64,000 nucleotides of DNA from Saccopteryx bilineata (GCF_036850765.1 NC_089492.1:104551022-104615021), one strand, 5' to 3'; positions 10,446 to 22,291 are shown, counted from the first letter of the stretch. Translations and numbers: made by a program. Notes: generated by a model not told the origin, from the sequence alone.

Positions 10446-11985
10446 AAACTCTCACCACACAGGCTTCTTGGAAGACGCAAGTTTTAAAGACCTTAATCAA
10501 ATATTGACTGTCTTGGATCTAGCTATCCTCACTGATATGTTGTCCATCAGCTGCCAAATCTTTTTGTCCTCACCACTTCTGGTCTTCACAGTTTAGATTT
10601 TGTTTGTAAACCAAGATTTTCTCTTCTGCTCTAGAAGGAACATTGCTTGGGAATGGGAGTCTCTAAAGGAATATGAGGAAAAAGAAAGGATAGTGTTTGA
10701 TTGACAGCAAAGGAGAAAGAGTAAACCTTTTCTCATAAGACTAAGCCTGTGGTCCCTCAGCTCCAGATTAATGTGAAAGCAGGGGTAGCAACTGTTTAAT
10801 TTGGTCTTGCTCAGAGCTGAATTCACATATGTTTGGGGGTTGATAATGATAGGAGACATTCCTATGAAGAAGTGAAAGAGAGACCTGCAATATAAAGAAA
10901 GATGAGTCATTTATTCTAATTATAGAAGGCATCTGAAAATGAAACGAACAGTGCCCTGTCTAGATGTCCACAAGGGGTGGGATGAAAGAGATGAAAAAGG
11001 GACCAGGAAAGAATAAAAGTCATTCTGTGAATTGTGAAGGGTGCCAGCAGCCAGAGAAGTCTTTTGCCATTCTCATTTGTCATCTGGTGTGTCTGACCCG
11101 TGATTTGAAATGGTTCAGCTTCCCTAAAGATATTCTGAGCTGTAATTGCAGATTTCCATTTTCAGTTCTTGTTCTCTCCCATTCTGCTCTAGACAATCAA
11201 TTTAAAATCCTTCCTCAGGCAATGTTCAAAATACCTTTGCAGAGTTGATGAAGGATCTGTGGTATAGCCCACGTGAAATACCAATTTTTTTTTTCTGCTT
11301 GTAATGGGATAGGTAATGGCAAAGCCATTATTAGCTAAATTAGATCAACAACTGGGGATGGTAGGTTTGGTGACATAACCCCTTTGATAGTAATTTCTTT
11401 ATAAATTATATTAATTATGACTTTGCCTTGCACTGCAGTAATGGGACTGGAAGCTTTCCATTTTCTTTCAGGCTTCAATAGTAATGCTGCCTTGGGTTCT
11501 TTACTTTATGTCCCTGGCAATTAAGAGCTATCCTAAAACACAAACACAATTTCCTGTTTCAAAAATCATTATGCAAGGAGTGTAGTGTGAAAGCTGCTGT
11601 TACTTAAAATATAATCTTGTGGGGAAAAGATGAAGGGGAGCTTTTCTATTCATAATATTAGCAAGAAGCTATTATTAAAATCTTAATAGAGAAAACTATG
11701 CTGTCCATCCATTCTGTTTTATTTATTTTTTCTTCCTTCTTACAAAAAAAAGAATCTTTCCTTTTGGGATATTTTTACCTGAAGGGGAAGAAAATAAACA
11801 AAACAAATATTTTGGTTGTTTTGACTGTGGTTGTTAAAATATGGCCTATAGAAATAAAAAGAATTATTACATGCACTTCTCCCCACATGATGAATAGTGA
11901 GCTTGTCAGGGTGACTGTAGCTCTAAGATCTCTTCTCTCTATCTCAGCCAGTCAGGATGGGCCTTCTTTTCTATGGGAAAGAACA
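10446..11985. other. Single-copy region without recognised gene
   Basis: About 1.5 kb with no repeat I can name and no coding frame with a recognisable domain. The low divergence signature of recent repeats is absent, so conserved regulatory DNA is possible but not shown. Confidence 0.4.
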
Positions 11986-12180
11986 CAGACTTGGGAGTCA
12001 GACAGACCTGGTTTAATCCATTACATTGAACCACAGGAAGTTACCATTTGTATATACCAAAGATGGTCAAATATTGGCAATTTGATGTGGGTCAACCTAA
12101 TATCATCTTCTCATTGGTCAACCTTCAGGTTATTGTGAGGATTACAGATAATCTATTTAAATGTCTTACTTATTCCATGA
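11986..12180 (+). repeat. MIR-like SINE relic
   Basis: It contains ACTTGGGAGTCAGACAGACC near the start and a TTATTGTGAGGATTACAGAT block near the end, the order expected for MIR. It is highly diverged. Confidence 0.55.
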
Positions 12181-12960
12181 CACTTACTATATCAATAATA
12201 AATGGTGACTAATATGAAATATAAGAGGCAGCAGTGACATTTTATTTCAGGTCAGTTCAATAAGCTTATTTGAGACCCTCCTCTTCATCGCAGGCACTGC
12301 TTTTGTGTTACAAACGTGCGAGTGAGGGCAGGCCTCAGATGAGTAGGGCAGACAGCTGTCAGGTGGCATGATGCCTGTAAGAATCTGGCAGTATACCCAT
12401 GGTCAGGGTAGCATGGAGAAGGAGGTTGTCAACTTTTGGGGGTGAGGGCAGACTTTCCTCAGGAGAGATGCCTCATGAGGGTGCTGAAGAACAGAGCTTA
12501 ATGGGGAATGTTCCAGGATGGGTGTTCAGAGAACTTCAGGCTCTTAGTGGAGAGAGAGAGAGAGAAAGAGAGACAAAAAGAGAGAAAGATTGAAATGAAA
12601 TTGGAGAGATAGGCAGGGCCCATGGGGTAGAGTTAGGTTTTTACGGGGCCTGGAGTTTGAGAACTTGAGGGACCCTCTTCACAAACTGAATACAAAATAA
12701 CCATGTAAACACATCTCTAGCAGCCTCCCAGGAACAGAAATTAGGGAGCCTTGACATTTTAGCTTCCCAGTCTTCTGGAAGCATCTGCCCCTGGCAAGGC
12801 TACACTGTTAGGGGCCTTGTTAAAGAGAGGGGGTCAGACAATGGGCAGCTACTGAAAGATCTTAAGGAGAAAAGTGACATCATCAGATTTACCTTTGAGA
12901 AAAAGCACCCTAAGGGTTGTCTGGAAGATGGGTTGTCTGGAGGAATTTGTGTTAGACAGC
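12181..12960. other. Single-copy and unnamed ancient-repeat sequence
   Basis: There is a short GA-rich patch at 12548-12590. The 12830-12930 part (AGTGACATCATCAGATTTACC) resembles an old, widespread mammalian repeat that I cannot name. No gene was seen. Confidence 0.35.
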
Positions 12961-12963
12961 TAA

Positions 12964-13006
<43 letters not shown>
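12961..13006 (+). repeat. (AAAT)n microsatellite
   Basis: About eleven uninterrupted copies of a four-base AAAT/TAAA unit. Confidence 0.95.
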
Positions 13007-13379
13007 GAAGTCATTTTAATAATCCAGAGAGCCAAGAGTTTGAACATGGCAGAATTCATAAAGAAGGAATTGACTCAGCTTCACTCAGCAAAAGTCAGAG
13101 ACCTGGGTCTTCTGTTCCTAAGCCCATCCTGAACAGGTAACCATTGCTCTAGAATCAGGTTCTCTACCTAGAAAGGTCTTGAATTAATCATATGACCAGA
13201 AGGCTGTTACCCCACATACCAGGAGTCAGCCATGACACTCTCATGCCCACTAAGACCTGGTTACTGCTTAACCCTGCCCTGCCCTGTCACATGCCTAGGT
13301 TCTAACTCAGTCTCTTCTTCTATGTATCAGTTCTCTGCTGAGCTCAGTGTCTAACTCTGAATTCTAAACTGCCTAGCCA
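13007..13379. other. Single-copy sequence
   Basis: No repeat or gene was recognised. Confidence 0.35.
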
Positions 13380-14050
13380 GCGTTCTGTCATTTGTTTAAT
13401 TCCTGCCATGCCCTTCTTGTTCCTCAAAATCTTGGACTGAGCTATGCATTCCCACCCACTCCACCATCTTGGGAAAACCTGTATTCATCTTGGTCATTCT
13501 TAAAATGCTGTGCAAGGGTCTGCTCCTCAGTGATTCTTCCCAAGCTACCTCTCTGTCCCACAGTCCCCAAATCAGTGACTTGCTCATCTCATCTGTGTCT
13601 TGCACAAGCTTTTATTATTGTATGTATGTATTATGCTCTAAAATATTTATTTGTATATCCTTGAGATTAGAAAGCATGTCTCTGGACAAGAGTGTGGTGG
13701 TTACCAGGGGTGGGGGGAGGGAGGACGCGGGAGGGAAGGAGGGAGAGGGAAGGGGAGGGGGAAGGGCACAAAGAAAACTAGATAGAGGGTGACGGAGGAC
13801 AATCTGACTCTGGGCGATGGATATGCAACATAATTGAATGACAAGATAACCTGGACATGTTTTCTTTGAATATATGTACCCTGATTTATTGATGTCACCC
13901 CATTAACATCAATAAAAATTTATTAAAAAAATAATAAAGATTGAGTAATATTTGCAAAAAAAAAAAAAAAAAGCATGTCTCATTCTGTCATTTGCCCAGT
14001 AGCTCATAAAGTCCCTAGAAGATAGTAGACACTTAATAAATGTTGGAAAA
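13380..14050 (+). mobile_element. L2 LINE 3' end, split by a later L1 insertion
   Basis: The pyrimidine-rich part at 13480-13620 and the end motif CTTGAGATTAG..GCATGTCTC, continued at 13982-14050 with CACTTAATAAATGTTGG, match the 3' end of L2. The interruption at 13683-13969 has its own target duplication and is younger. Confidence 0.6.
13683..13969 (+). mobile_element. 5'-truncated L1 insertion with short 3' extension
   Basis: The 3' end of an L1 starts in the G-rich GGTTACCAGGGGTGGGGGGA tract and runs through GGGCGATGGATATGCAACAT to the usual end near 13930. It is bracketed by AAAGCATGTCTC at 13671-13682 and 13970-13981, so it is a bona fide target-primed insertion. Beyond the normal L1 end there is an AATAAA (13933-13938), then about 17 bases unlike L1, then poly(A) from 13956, consistent with read-through to a downstream polyadenylation site. 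Confidence 0.9.
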
Positions 14051-14149
14051 ATGACTTAAACTTAATTCATTCCTCACCACTTATAATAACATAACACTAT
14101 AATAACCAGGATAGGGTCTAGCTATGCCTGTCTTAGGACCCCAGTACCC

Positions 14150-14345
14150 TAGCCTAGGTGTTCTTCTTTTACTGATCCAGCCCACACTAATTTTCTTTGT
14201 CCAAGTATATTTATTTTAATATTTAGCCCTATTCTGTCCCATCTGGCTGCTTAATTGTTTTATGTCTTATATACCTAAGTTCCTAGAGAACACAAATTAT
14301 GATTTGTATATTTGTTATATTATACAGTGTCCACTTAACGCTGAT
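14150..14345 (+). repeat. L2-like relic
   Basis: It resembles a second diverged L2 3' piece (CTAAGTTCCTAGAGAACACA). Weak. Confidence 0.35.
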
Positions 14346-14359
14346 TTGGGCAAACTGTA

Positions 14360-14560
14360 GAAACTTGACTCTCCTATGTGCTAGCTTTGTCACTAGGAAG
14401 GTGACATCTGTACCTCAGTTTCCTCATTTAAAACGTGAAATATAATTAGTAACTACATCATAGGGTTGTTGGGATAAATTAAGATAATATCGGGAAAATC
14501 CTAGCAAATTATCTGGCATATAGGAAGAGCTCAATCAATATTGACTATTATTATTAAACT
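14360..14560 (+). repeat. MIR-like SINE relic
   Basis: CCTCAGTTTCCTCATTTAAA, ATCATAGGGTTGTTGGGAT and the ending CTGGCATATAGGAAGAGCTC occur in MIR order. Confidence 0.75.
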
Positions 14561-14578
14561 TATAAATACATAAATTAA

Positions 14579-14602
14579 TAATGAATGAATGAATGAATGA
14601 TT
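14579..14602 (+). repeat. (GAAT)n microsatellite, short
   Basis: Five or so tandem GAAT units. Confidence 0.9.
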
Positions 14603-15270
14603 GAAATACAGAGTCCTCTCCTTGGAAGACTCCAGTCTAATGAAGGATGATCAGATAACCATGAAAAATATTTATGATCATATACCAGTAACCCACAGAA
14701 AAGGTTGGATGGAAGATGGGGAGTAGCACCTTCCCAGGGCTTAACTTAATCCTTGAAAAGATGATTCTTCAGGATAACAGAGTATCTAATAATAGAGAAG
14801 AAGCAAGAAAGGAACAGTCCAGGTGGTGTTTGCTTGTCTCCTTTTTGTTGCCATGTTTCTCTCTGCCTCTTAAGTAAAGTCCAAGCTCTTGAGACAAAAC
14901 TGGGTACACTGGAGAAGCCACAGTGTGGTAATTGGTCAAAGAGATGTAGTCTGTTCCTTGGCTGAAAGTTGGTAGAGTTTTCTAGAAAGAATACATCTTG
15001 TCTTTCTGCCAGGGGTCTCTGCCTCACTAGATCTGCCTGTAGGCAAGCTTGATATGAGCTAATTCTACAGAAAGCTGTCACTGGTCATCAGAACCACAAT
15101 CTCAATGGTGTTTGTTATAAGGAGCAAAGAAATACCCACTAATGGGCTAGGCAAAAAATGTTCTCTCTTAAAGAGTACAGTATTCTCAGTCGTCTTCTAT
15201 CAGCAACTTACTATGATTGCCATTTTAGTGTCTTTTTATATGTATATCAAGTACTGTGCTAGCTGACAAA
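14603..15270. other. Single-copy sequence
   Basis: No repeat or gene was recognised. A 111-codon reverse frame at 14746-15081 has no recognisable domain and no supporting context. Confidence 0.4.
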
Positions 15271-15271
15271 T

Positions 15272-15779
15272 ACAGTAGTTCCCCCTTTTCTACAGGGCAT
15301 ATGTTCCAAGACCCACAGTGGATGTCTGAAAACACAGATAGTATCAAACCCTATACATACTGTTTTCTGTTCCTATATATGCATGCCTTTTAACTTAGAG
15401 AAAGCACTTTACAGCTTCTCTTTGGCATATTTGAATTGCCAGCATCACTACTCTTGTGCTTTAGGGCTATTATTAAGTAGAATAAGGGTTACTTAAACAC
15501 AAGAACTGTAATACTGCAACAGTTGATCTGATAATGTAGAGTGCTACTAAGTGACTAATGGACCAAGACCCTACAGCATGGATACACTGGTCAAAGGGAT
15601 GAGTCACATCCTGGGTGAAAAAGAGATTTCATCACTCTGTTCAGAACAGTAAACAGTTTAAAACTCATGAGTTGTTTATTTCTGAAATTTTCCATTTGAT
15701 ATTTTTGAATTGCAGTAGACTGCAGGTAACTGAAACCTGAGAAAGCAAAACCACAGATAAGCGGGAATTACTATAATCC
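15272..15779. mobile_element. Tigger-type (pogo/mariner) non-autonomous relic
   Basis: The left end CAGTAGTTCCCCCTTTTCT and the right end, whose reverse reads TTATAGTAATTCCCGCTTAT, form diverged terminal inverted repeats bounded by TA. The first bases resemble MER/Tigger consensus ends as I remember them. No transposase frame remains; high divergence between the arms indicates old age. Confidence 0.7.
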
Positions 15780-15799
15780 ATAAAATAATCTACTAAAGT

Positions 15800-15930
15800 A
15801 AGTATTACAATATCCACTTTAAAGAATAAGAAATTTAGGAGCAATGAGATTAAATGTCTGTGGTCAAACAGCTAATAAGTGATGGAGCCAGGATTCAATC
15901 TCAGGTGTGCTTGCCTCTAAAAGTCTGGGA
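15800..15930 (-). repeat. MIR-like SINE relic
   Basis: GGTCAAACAGCTAATAAGTG and GGAGCCAGGATTCAA match the reverse MIR core. Confidence 0.7.
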
Positions 15931-17095
15931 ACATTTTCCCTCAATAGAATCCAAACAAGCCAGGCCTTGAATTTCCTACTCAGGTGTGCTTTGAGACACT
16001 TTCCACTAACTCCCTTTTACCATTTATCAGCCGTTAACACCACTGTGTAAGTGAAATTATCAAATACTTTTTGAGGGTGGATTTCACAGCTTGGAGGGAG
16101 AAGAAGAAGAGAGACATTGCGTCCCTCATGATGAGGGGTGAGGGAAGAAACCAGCTGTGTGCAGCTAAAGGCAAATGAAAGCAACTTGACTTGTTAGATG
16201 AGAGCCAGCTTTTGATATACCAACTACATTTTTTCCATCTACTGCTGCCAGGTAGAACGTCTGTTTCAGCTCTTCATGTCACCAGTAGCAAAATATGGAT
16301 TCTCCTAGAGCTTTTGATTCTGAATCTGTCACTATACTTTAGAAAATAATGTTAATCGATATAATAAAATTGAATCCTAACCACAGTCATTTTGCCATCT
16401 GTATGAAAATATTGCCTCTAGAAAAGGGACAGCCTGGTAGAAAACCAAAGACATAGAAATATGTTTTGAGAATTATGTTTCTGGCTTGAAACAGATCTCA
16501 CATTAAGAATGGTTGGGCATGGCCAAGGTTCCCAAGGGCTGGAATGGGGAGAAGCTGAGAAGCTTGTTTCTCTGCAGTCTTAGTGAAACAGGACAGTCGG
16601 GGGGGGGGGTGTAGTTTGGTTTCTACTACCTCTTCCAAGAGAAAGAAACAGCTCAGGTTAATGTCTCCTCCATAGAAGTAGGGGTAGTTTGCCTTAAACA
16701 GGGCTGACTACAGACCCTGCATGAAACTATGGAGATGTTTCTTGATGGCCTCATTTTAGTTCCCCTTCCCAGAGGTCTCTCCCTCCCTTTTAGTATATGT
16801 GCTGCCGAAGCGAGCACTCTCCCTCCCTTGAGTGTCCCAAATCCTACTATTCCTGACAACCCCAGCCACCAGCTTGGTTAATATAGAATCTGTATATAGT
16901 AAGATGGTCTAGGTCAATGGCAGTACTAATAATTTTGATGACTCTTCTATCTCTTACTCCCATGTCTTCATTCCCATTTGATTGAATTAAATAGTTAATT
17001 AGGGAACTCTTTTTAAATTATGATTTAAAACTTACTTGATTAGTTAAGTAAGTTCTGATTAATGAAGATATTATTTCTGCCTTATATTTTGATAA
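15931..17095. other. Single-copy region
   Basis: About 1.2 kb without a recognised repeat. A ten-base G run lies near 16600-16609. A 68-codon reverse frame at 16653-16859 has no identifiable domain. Confidence 0.4.
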
Positions 17096-17099
17096 ATGC

Positions 17100-17635
17100 T
17101 GTTCTGTCCTCCAAAAAGATATGTTGAAGTCTTAATTGCTAATAATGGTGAATATGACCTTATTTGGAAACAGGGTCTTTGCAGATATAATCAAGTTAAA
17201 ATGAGATCATACTAGATTAGAGTGGGCTCTAAATCCAATCACTGGTGCCTATAAAGAGGGCTGTGAAGAGATACGAACACTTTCAAAGGAAAGGGAGTCA
17301 TGAGAAGATGGAAGCAGAAATTGGAGTGATGCAGCAATAAGACAAGGAATGCCAAGGATTTCAGACCACTACTAGAAGCTAGGAAAAGGCAAGAGAAGAT
17401 TTTTCCCCTGGAGATTTTAGAGGGAGCATCACCCTGCCAACACCTTGATTTTAGATTTCTAGCCTACAGAACTGTGAGAAAATAAATTTGGCTTTTTACT
17501 TATTTTTTATTGATTTTAATTTATTATATTTACATAGATTCAAGTATCCCACCGAATACATCCCCCCACCCTTGAATAAATTTGTTTTTTTAATGTCACT
17601 CAGTTTGTGGTACTTTGTTATAGCAATCTTTTATA
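17100..17635 (+). mobile_element. MaLR (MLT1-type) solo LTR, interrupted
   Basis: The blocks AAGATATGTTGAAGTC, GACCTTATTTGGAAACAGGG, TTGCAGATATAATCAAGTTA and CTAGCCTACAGAACTGTGAG, then AATAAATTTG and CAGTTTGTGGTACTTTGTTA, follow the order of the ancient MLT1 LTR of the ERVL-MaLR group. AATAAA near 17480 would be the LTR polyadenylation signal. No internal retroviral region is present. A short L1 tail is inserted at 17491-17574. Confidence 0.8.
17491..17574 (-). mobile_element. Very short L1 3'-end insertion inside the MLT1-type LTR
   Basis: An 84-bp T-rich to C-rich segment is flanked by AATAAATTTG at 17481-17490 and 17575-17584. In reverse it reads as the last bases of an L1 3' UTR plus an A-rich tail. 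Confidence 0.7.
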
Positions 17636-17639
17636 TGTA

Positions 17640-18050
17640 AAAAACTAAAGCAAATTTTTTCACATTCATTCATCTTTTTTTTTCTTTTTTGCTTTTGCTG
17701 ACTATCAGCACTTACCAAAGTTCTTGGCAGCATAATGGGAGCTCAATTAACATGAGTTGAACAAAGGAGTGAATTGATTATGTATGTGTACAATTTGTTT
17801 ATATAGAAGTGTATTGATATACTTTCTGATCTAATTCAGTTGTTTACTATTGCAAGGGATACATGAATCTACAAATCCATGTATGTGGACAGAATAAATA
17901 ATGTGTATCACATGAAAGTACCTCTTACATAAACTTAAAAGCCATGCAAATAAACAAAATGAACAACTGAGAAAAATTCCTACAAAACATGTAAAAATGA
18001 AGTTATGCTTGTTAATACAAAACTATAAAGATTTTTCAAAAGGAGTGACC
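17640..18050. other. AT-rich single-copy sequence
   Basis: No repeat or gene was recognised. Confidence 0.35.
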
Positions 18051-18052
18051 TG

Positions 18053-18443
18053 GCCTGAACAGGCAGTGGTGCAGTGGATAGAGCATCAGACTGGGACTTG
18101 GTGGACCCAGGTTTGAAACCTCAAGGTCACCATCTTGAGTGCAGACTCATCCGTCTTGAGCATGGGCTCACCAGCTTGAACATGGGGTCGCTGGCTTGAG
18201 CGTGGGATCATAAGCATGACCCCATGGTCACTGGCTTAAACCCAAGGTCACTGGATTGAGCAAGGGGTCACTCGCTCTGCAGAAGCCCCCACCTTCACCC
18301 CATCAAGGCACATATGAGAAAGCAATCAAAGAACAACTAAGGTGGCACAACAAACAAAGAATTGATGCTTCTCATCTCTTTCCCTTCCTGCCTGCCTGCC
18401 TGCCTGTCTGTCTCTTTCTCTCTCACTAAAAAAATTTTAAAAA
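18053..18443 (+). mobile_element. B-form SINE with expanded modules
   Basis: The head GCCTGAACAGGCAGTGGTGC and the B box GGTTTGAAACC are followed by tandem CTTGAGC/CACTGGCTT modules, a CTGCCTGCCTGCCTGTCTG tract and an A-rich tail. AGGAGTGACCTG before and AAGAAGTGGCCTG after look like a diverged target duplication. Confidence 0.85.
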
Positions 18444-18564
18444 AAGAAGTGGCCTGTCTTCTCTTCTTCATATTCTCTCTGAAATTATCAGAATTGATCA
18501 GTCATGCCAGTAGTGTACAGCCACTGCCACAGCCAAGTCTCCAACTATGGGTTCTGTTCTGTAT

Positions 18565-18671
18565 TAATAGTCAATATTATTGACTTGGAAAGTAATATAA
18601 TAATAGTCAATATTATTGACTTGGATATGCTCTATGGAGTCATATCCTCCATAGAGCAAAGGATATGACTC
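18565..18671. repeat. Local tandem duplication and interleaved inverted repeats
   Basis: A 25-bp unit, TAATAGTCAATATTATTGAC plus TTGGA, is repeated at 18565-18589 and 18601-18625. Immediately after, TGCTCTATGGAG (18628-18639) pairs with CTCCATAGAGCA (18647-18658), and GAGTCATATCC (18637-18647) pairs with GGATATGACTC (18661-18671). The two perfect palindromes interlock. Confidence 0.95.
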
Positions 18672-18949
18672 ATTGTCTGTTTATTTACCTTGCTGCTATC
18701 AAGATATAGGAGCTGTCTCAAATTTGTGAAACAGATGGATTCAGCTTGACGTATGAAATCTTCATTTTTTCTAAATGCTATTCTTTGTACCCTTCCTTTC
18801 CTCATTGTGGAATCAACTCATAATCCTACTCTGCACAGGGCTGGTACTGCCCTAGTCCCTAAATGTTTCTCAAAGTATACTCCATGGATCACTTTCATTA
18901 GAACTATCTTAAAAAGCTAGTATAATTAAAACAATGTGGTAGAGACAAG

Positions 18950-20030
18950 TGTAGTAGTGTCACAAAAGAAAGTTCAGAGCTAATCCCAAATCCATATGGA
19001 AATCTAGACTATGATAAAGGGGACAATTAAAATCATGGGCAGTGAAGTAAGGAATAGATTATGCAATAAATGGTATTGGGAAACTACATAGTTACCTAGA
19101 AAAAAATAAGTTGCAATCAAATTCCACATCTTATTCCAGAATAAATTCTGTATGGGTTGGAGATTTAAATTTAAAAAAAATCTATACAAGTACTACAATG
19201 ATGTAGGAGATAATTTTTCATACTATCCAAATAGGGAAGGTCTTTTTAAGTATAACACAAAACCCAAATGTCACTAAATAAAATATTAATAAACTCAATA
19301 ACAGTTAAACCTTTATACAAAGCTATCCTGCAGAAGTCACCAGAAAGAAAGTTAAAAGATAAATGACACACTGGAACAAAATGTCTGCAATTCATATCAC
19401 AGCCAAAAACTTAATTTCCCTAACCTATAGAGTTCCTATAAACCAGTAAAACAAATATCAAAAAATCATTAGAAAAATGGTCAAAGGGAATGAACAGACT
19501 TCACAAAAAGAAAATACAACTGACCTTTAAACATTAAAACATGCTTATCCTCCTCTCTTGGGGTAAAAAACTATAAATTTAAATGGTATTGAGATACCTT
19601 TCTGACTATTATATTGGCAAAGTTAAAAAATTTGATAGTAAGGTTCATTTATTCTAGTAATTCCACTTCTAAGATTTTATCCAGGTACAATCACTTATTT
19701 TTGAAATGACACATGAATATGGTACTTGTTGCCATATTTTTTACAATTGGGAGAGATTAGAAACACCCTACATATCCATCAGTGGCTGATTATTAAATGA
19801 ATTACATTTTATTCCCATTATGTAGTCATCAAAACAAATAAGGAAACTATGTACTGATATGACATAATCTCAAAGAAACATTGTTAAGTAAACAAATAAA
19901 AGAACAAAACAGGTTCAGAACAGTGTGCATGACATACTACCACGTGAATGAAAGTGGTAATATACATACATAGTTTTGACTTGATATGCATAAAATATTT
20001 CTGAAAAGCTACACAAGAAAAATGTCAGAT
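18950..20030 (+). mobile_element. Old L1 3' region (plus orientation)
   Basis: The sequence follows the order of the 3' part of ancient L1s: GGTATTGGGAAACTACATAG, CTGCAATTCATATCACAGCC, GGTATTGAGATACCTTTCTG, ACATATCCATCAGTGGCTG. Many indels and no open frame show great age. Confidence 0.7.
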
Positions 20031-20140
20031 TCCCAGACTGTAATCGCTACTCCAGACCTGCAGGCAGAATCTGTGCAGGTATTGGTTCTGAAGCTTATTA
20101 AGTTTTACTAAGCATTGATCTTAGGGAGAAAAAAATTTAA
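20031..20140 (-). repeat. Possible MER5-like hAT relic
   Basis: TACTCCAGACCTGCAGGCAG and AAGAAGCACTTTGAGATTTT resemble parts of MER5-type elements. Weak, with no duplication visible. Confidence 0.3.
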
Positions 20141-20411
20141 GAAGCACTTTGAGATTTTCTGTCCCAGTTCCAAGAGGTAGAACTTTACCATTTCTCAAAT
20201 CCAATCTACCCTCTCCAAGTACATACCTTGGTTCCAGTAACTAGCTCCCTCTCCCTGTGAGCTCTCCTCTTTCTCAGTAAACTACTTAGTTCCATCATGA
20301 TCAAACTCTTCTTCCTTGTATGTAGGGGTCCTGGGCCAAAGACCAGGGTCAGCATATCTGGAACTAGGATTGATTTAAACATGCACAAAGCTGGCAATAG
20401 CTCTTTCCTTA

Positions 20412-20530
20412 CTTTTTTTTTTATTATTGAAATTTTTTTTTTTTGGGGGGTGACACTGGTTAACATAATTATACAGATTTTAGGTGTTCAATTCTACAAC
20501 ACATCATATTTATGTTTCCCTCACCCCCAA
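20412..20530 (-). mobile_element. Short L1 3'-end insertion with target duplication
   Basis: Starting with poly(T), it reads in reverse as the terminal L1 sequence (GGTGACACTGGTTAACATAA on the plus strand). It is flanked by CTCTTTCCTTA at 20401-20411 and 20531-20541, an exact 11-bp target duplication. Confidence 0.85.
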
Positions 20531-20545
20531 CTCTTTCCTTATTCA

Positions 20546-20961
20546 TTTTTGTTTTTTGTTTTTGTTTTTTTACACATGCAAGAGAGACTGAGAGACAGAC
20601 AAACAGACAGAAAGCAGGAAGGGAGAGAGATGAGAAGCATTAACTGGTAGTTACATTACTTTTTTTAGTTGTTTATTGATTGCTTCTCTTATGTGCCTTG
20701 GCCACAGGGCTGCAGCAGAGCCAGTGACCCCTTGCTCAAGCTAGTGACCTTGGGCTGAAGCCAATGACCTTGGGCTCAAGCCAGAGACCTTGGGCTTCAA
20801 GCCAGCAATTTTGGCCTCAACCCAGCGACCTTGGGATCATGTTTATGATCTCATGCTCAAGGTAGCAACCCCGTGCTGAAGCTGACGACCTCGGGGTTTT
20901 AAACGTGGGGCCTCAGTGTCCCAGGTCGATGCTTTACTCACTGTACCACCACTAGTCAGAT
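20546..20961 (-). mobile_element. B-form SINE
   Basis: In reverse this is a B-form SINE: T-rich tail at 20546-20578, GA-rich block, then repeated GACCTTGGGCT modules and the head complement CACTGTACCACCACTAGTCAG. TCCTTATTC before and TCCTTACTC after look like a slightly diverged target duplication overlapping that of the neighbouring L1 insert. Confidence 0.85.
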
Positions 20962-21365
20962 ATCCTTACTCTTGATATAAACATTTTGGAAAGACGAAAA
21001 AAAAACCTCAATGATTAGTTCAAAGGAGTAAGCAGAGAGCAGAGATGACAGAGTAACAGACTGAGAGAATAAAGGATTAAAGATGTCCCCTGAGGTAGCA
21101 GAACTGAAGAAGTCTTTTAAAGAGAGCCAATAACTAAGCCTCTGGTTGGTAAAAAGTAGGAAACAAGTTCAGACCCCTGGTTATTCTAGAATCACAGCTT
21201 TGTCTTCTCTTCCCAAGCACCACTGCCATCACTAACACCCAACCCTGAACAGAATAATGTGGCTGGGCCTCTGCTACCCAATTCCAGACTTCCCTGAGCT
21301 GCCTGCCAACCTTCCTAAATTTCTGAATGCCTCTTGTTCCCACCAATTATGAAGTATATGCCTGC
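20962..21365. other. Single-copy sequence
   Basis: No repeat or gene was recognised. Confidence 0.35.
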
Positions 21366-21484
21366 AGGTCATTACTAGACTTATGTGGGGTGGGGATGAC
21401 TTTGTAAGTTATATAAATATCTAAGCACTATGCTACACACCTGAAACTAATATTATGTTGAATGTCAGCTGTAATTGAAAAAAA
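21366..21484 (+). mobile_element. L1 3'-terminal fragment
   Basis: GTTATATAAATATCTAAGCA, CACCTGAAACTAATATTATG and TCAGCTGTAATTGAAAAAAA form the standard end of many L1 3' UTRs. Confidence 0.8.
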
Positions 21485-21654
21485 TCCTCTAATTAAAAAG
21501 AAGTTAAGTATTTTCCTGTATCTCCAATCTCTCAGGATACATTTTCCAGACTGAACTTACTCCTAGAACCTGTAGCTAAGTCTTCTCCAAGACCCTTGTC
21601 CCATTGATCGAACCTGGTTCCTAGATCCCAGCAATCTGGGTCAGCACTGTTGAT

Positions 21655-22253
21655 GGTCAACAGACATATGAAAAGAAGTTCAATGTCACTAAACACTAGA
21701 GAAATACAAATTAAAATCACATTGAGATACCACCTCATAACTGTCAGAATGGCCATCATCAATAAATCAACAAATAATGTGTAGGTGAGGATGTGGAGAA
21801 AAGGGAACCCTCATGCATTCTTGGTGGAAATGCAGATTGATGCGGCCAAGGGAAACAGTATGGGGTTTCCTCAAAAAATTAAAAATGGAACTGCCTTATG
21901 GCCCAGCAATTCCACTTCTAGCAATATATCTGAAGAAATCCCAAACACTAATTTTAAAGAAGATATGCACCCCTATGTTCATTGCAGCGTATTTACAATA
22001 GCCAAGATTTAGAAGCAGCTCACAAGCCCACCAATAGATGAGTGGATAAAAAAGCAGTGGTACATTTACACAATGCAATACTACTTGACTGTAAAAAAAA
22101 AAAAAAAAGCAGCCCTGGCTATGTGGCTCAGTGGATAAAGTATCAACCCACACACGGAGGTTGCAGGTTTGATCCCTGGTCAGGGCGCATACAAGAAACA
22201 ATCAATGAGTACACAACTAAACGCAACAACTAAGTGGAAGAACTAGTTGATGG

Positions 22254-22291
<38 letters not shown>

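Noticed and set aside
11698..12138. A 146-codon frame
   Set aside because: There is no recognisable domain, the composition is AT-rich, and its second half overlaps a MIR-like relic.
21785..22012. A 75-codon frame
   Set aside because: It lies in L1 3' UTR sequence with no coding role.
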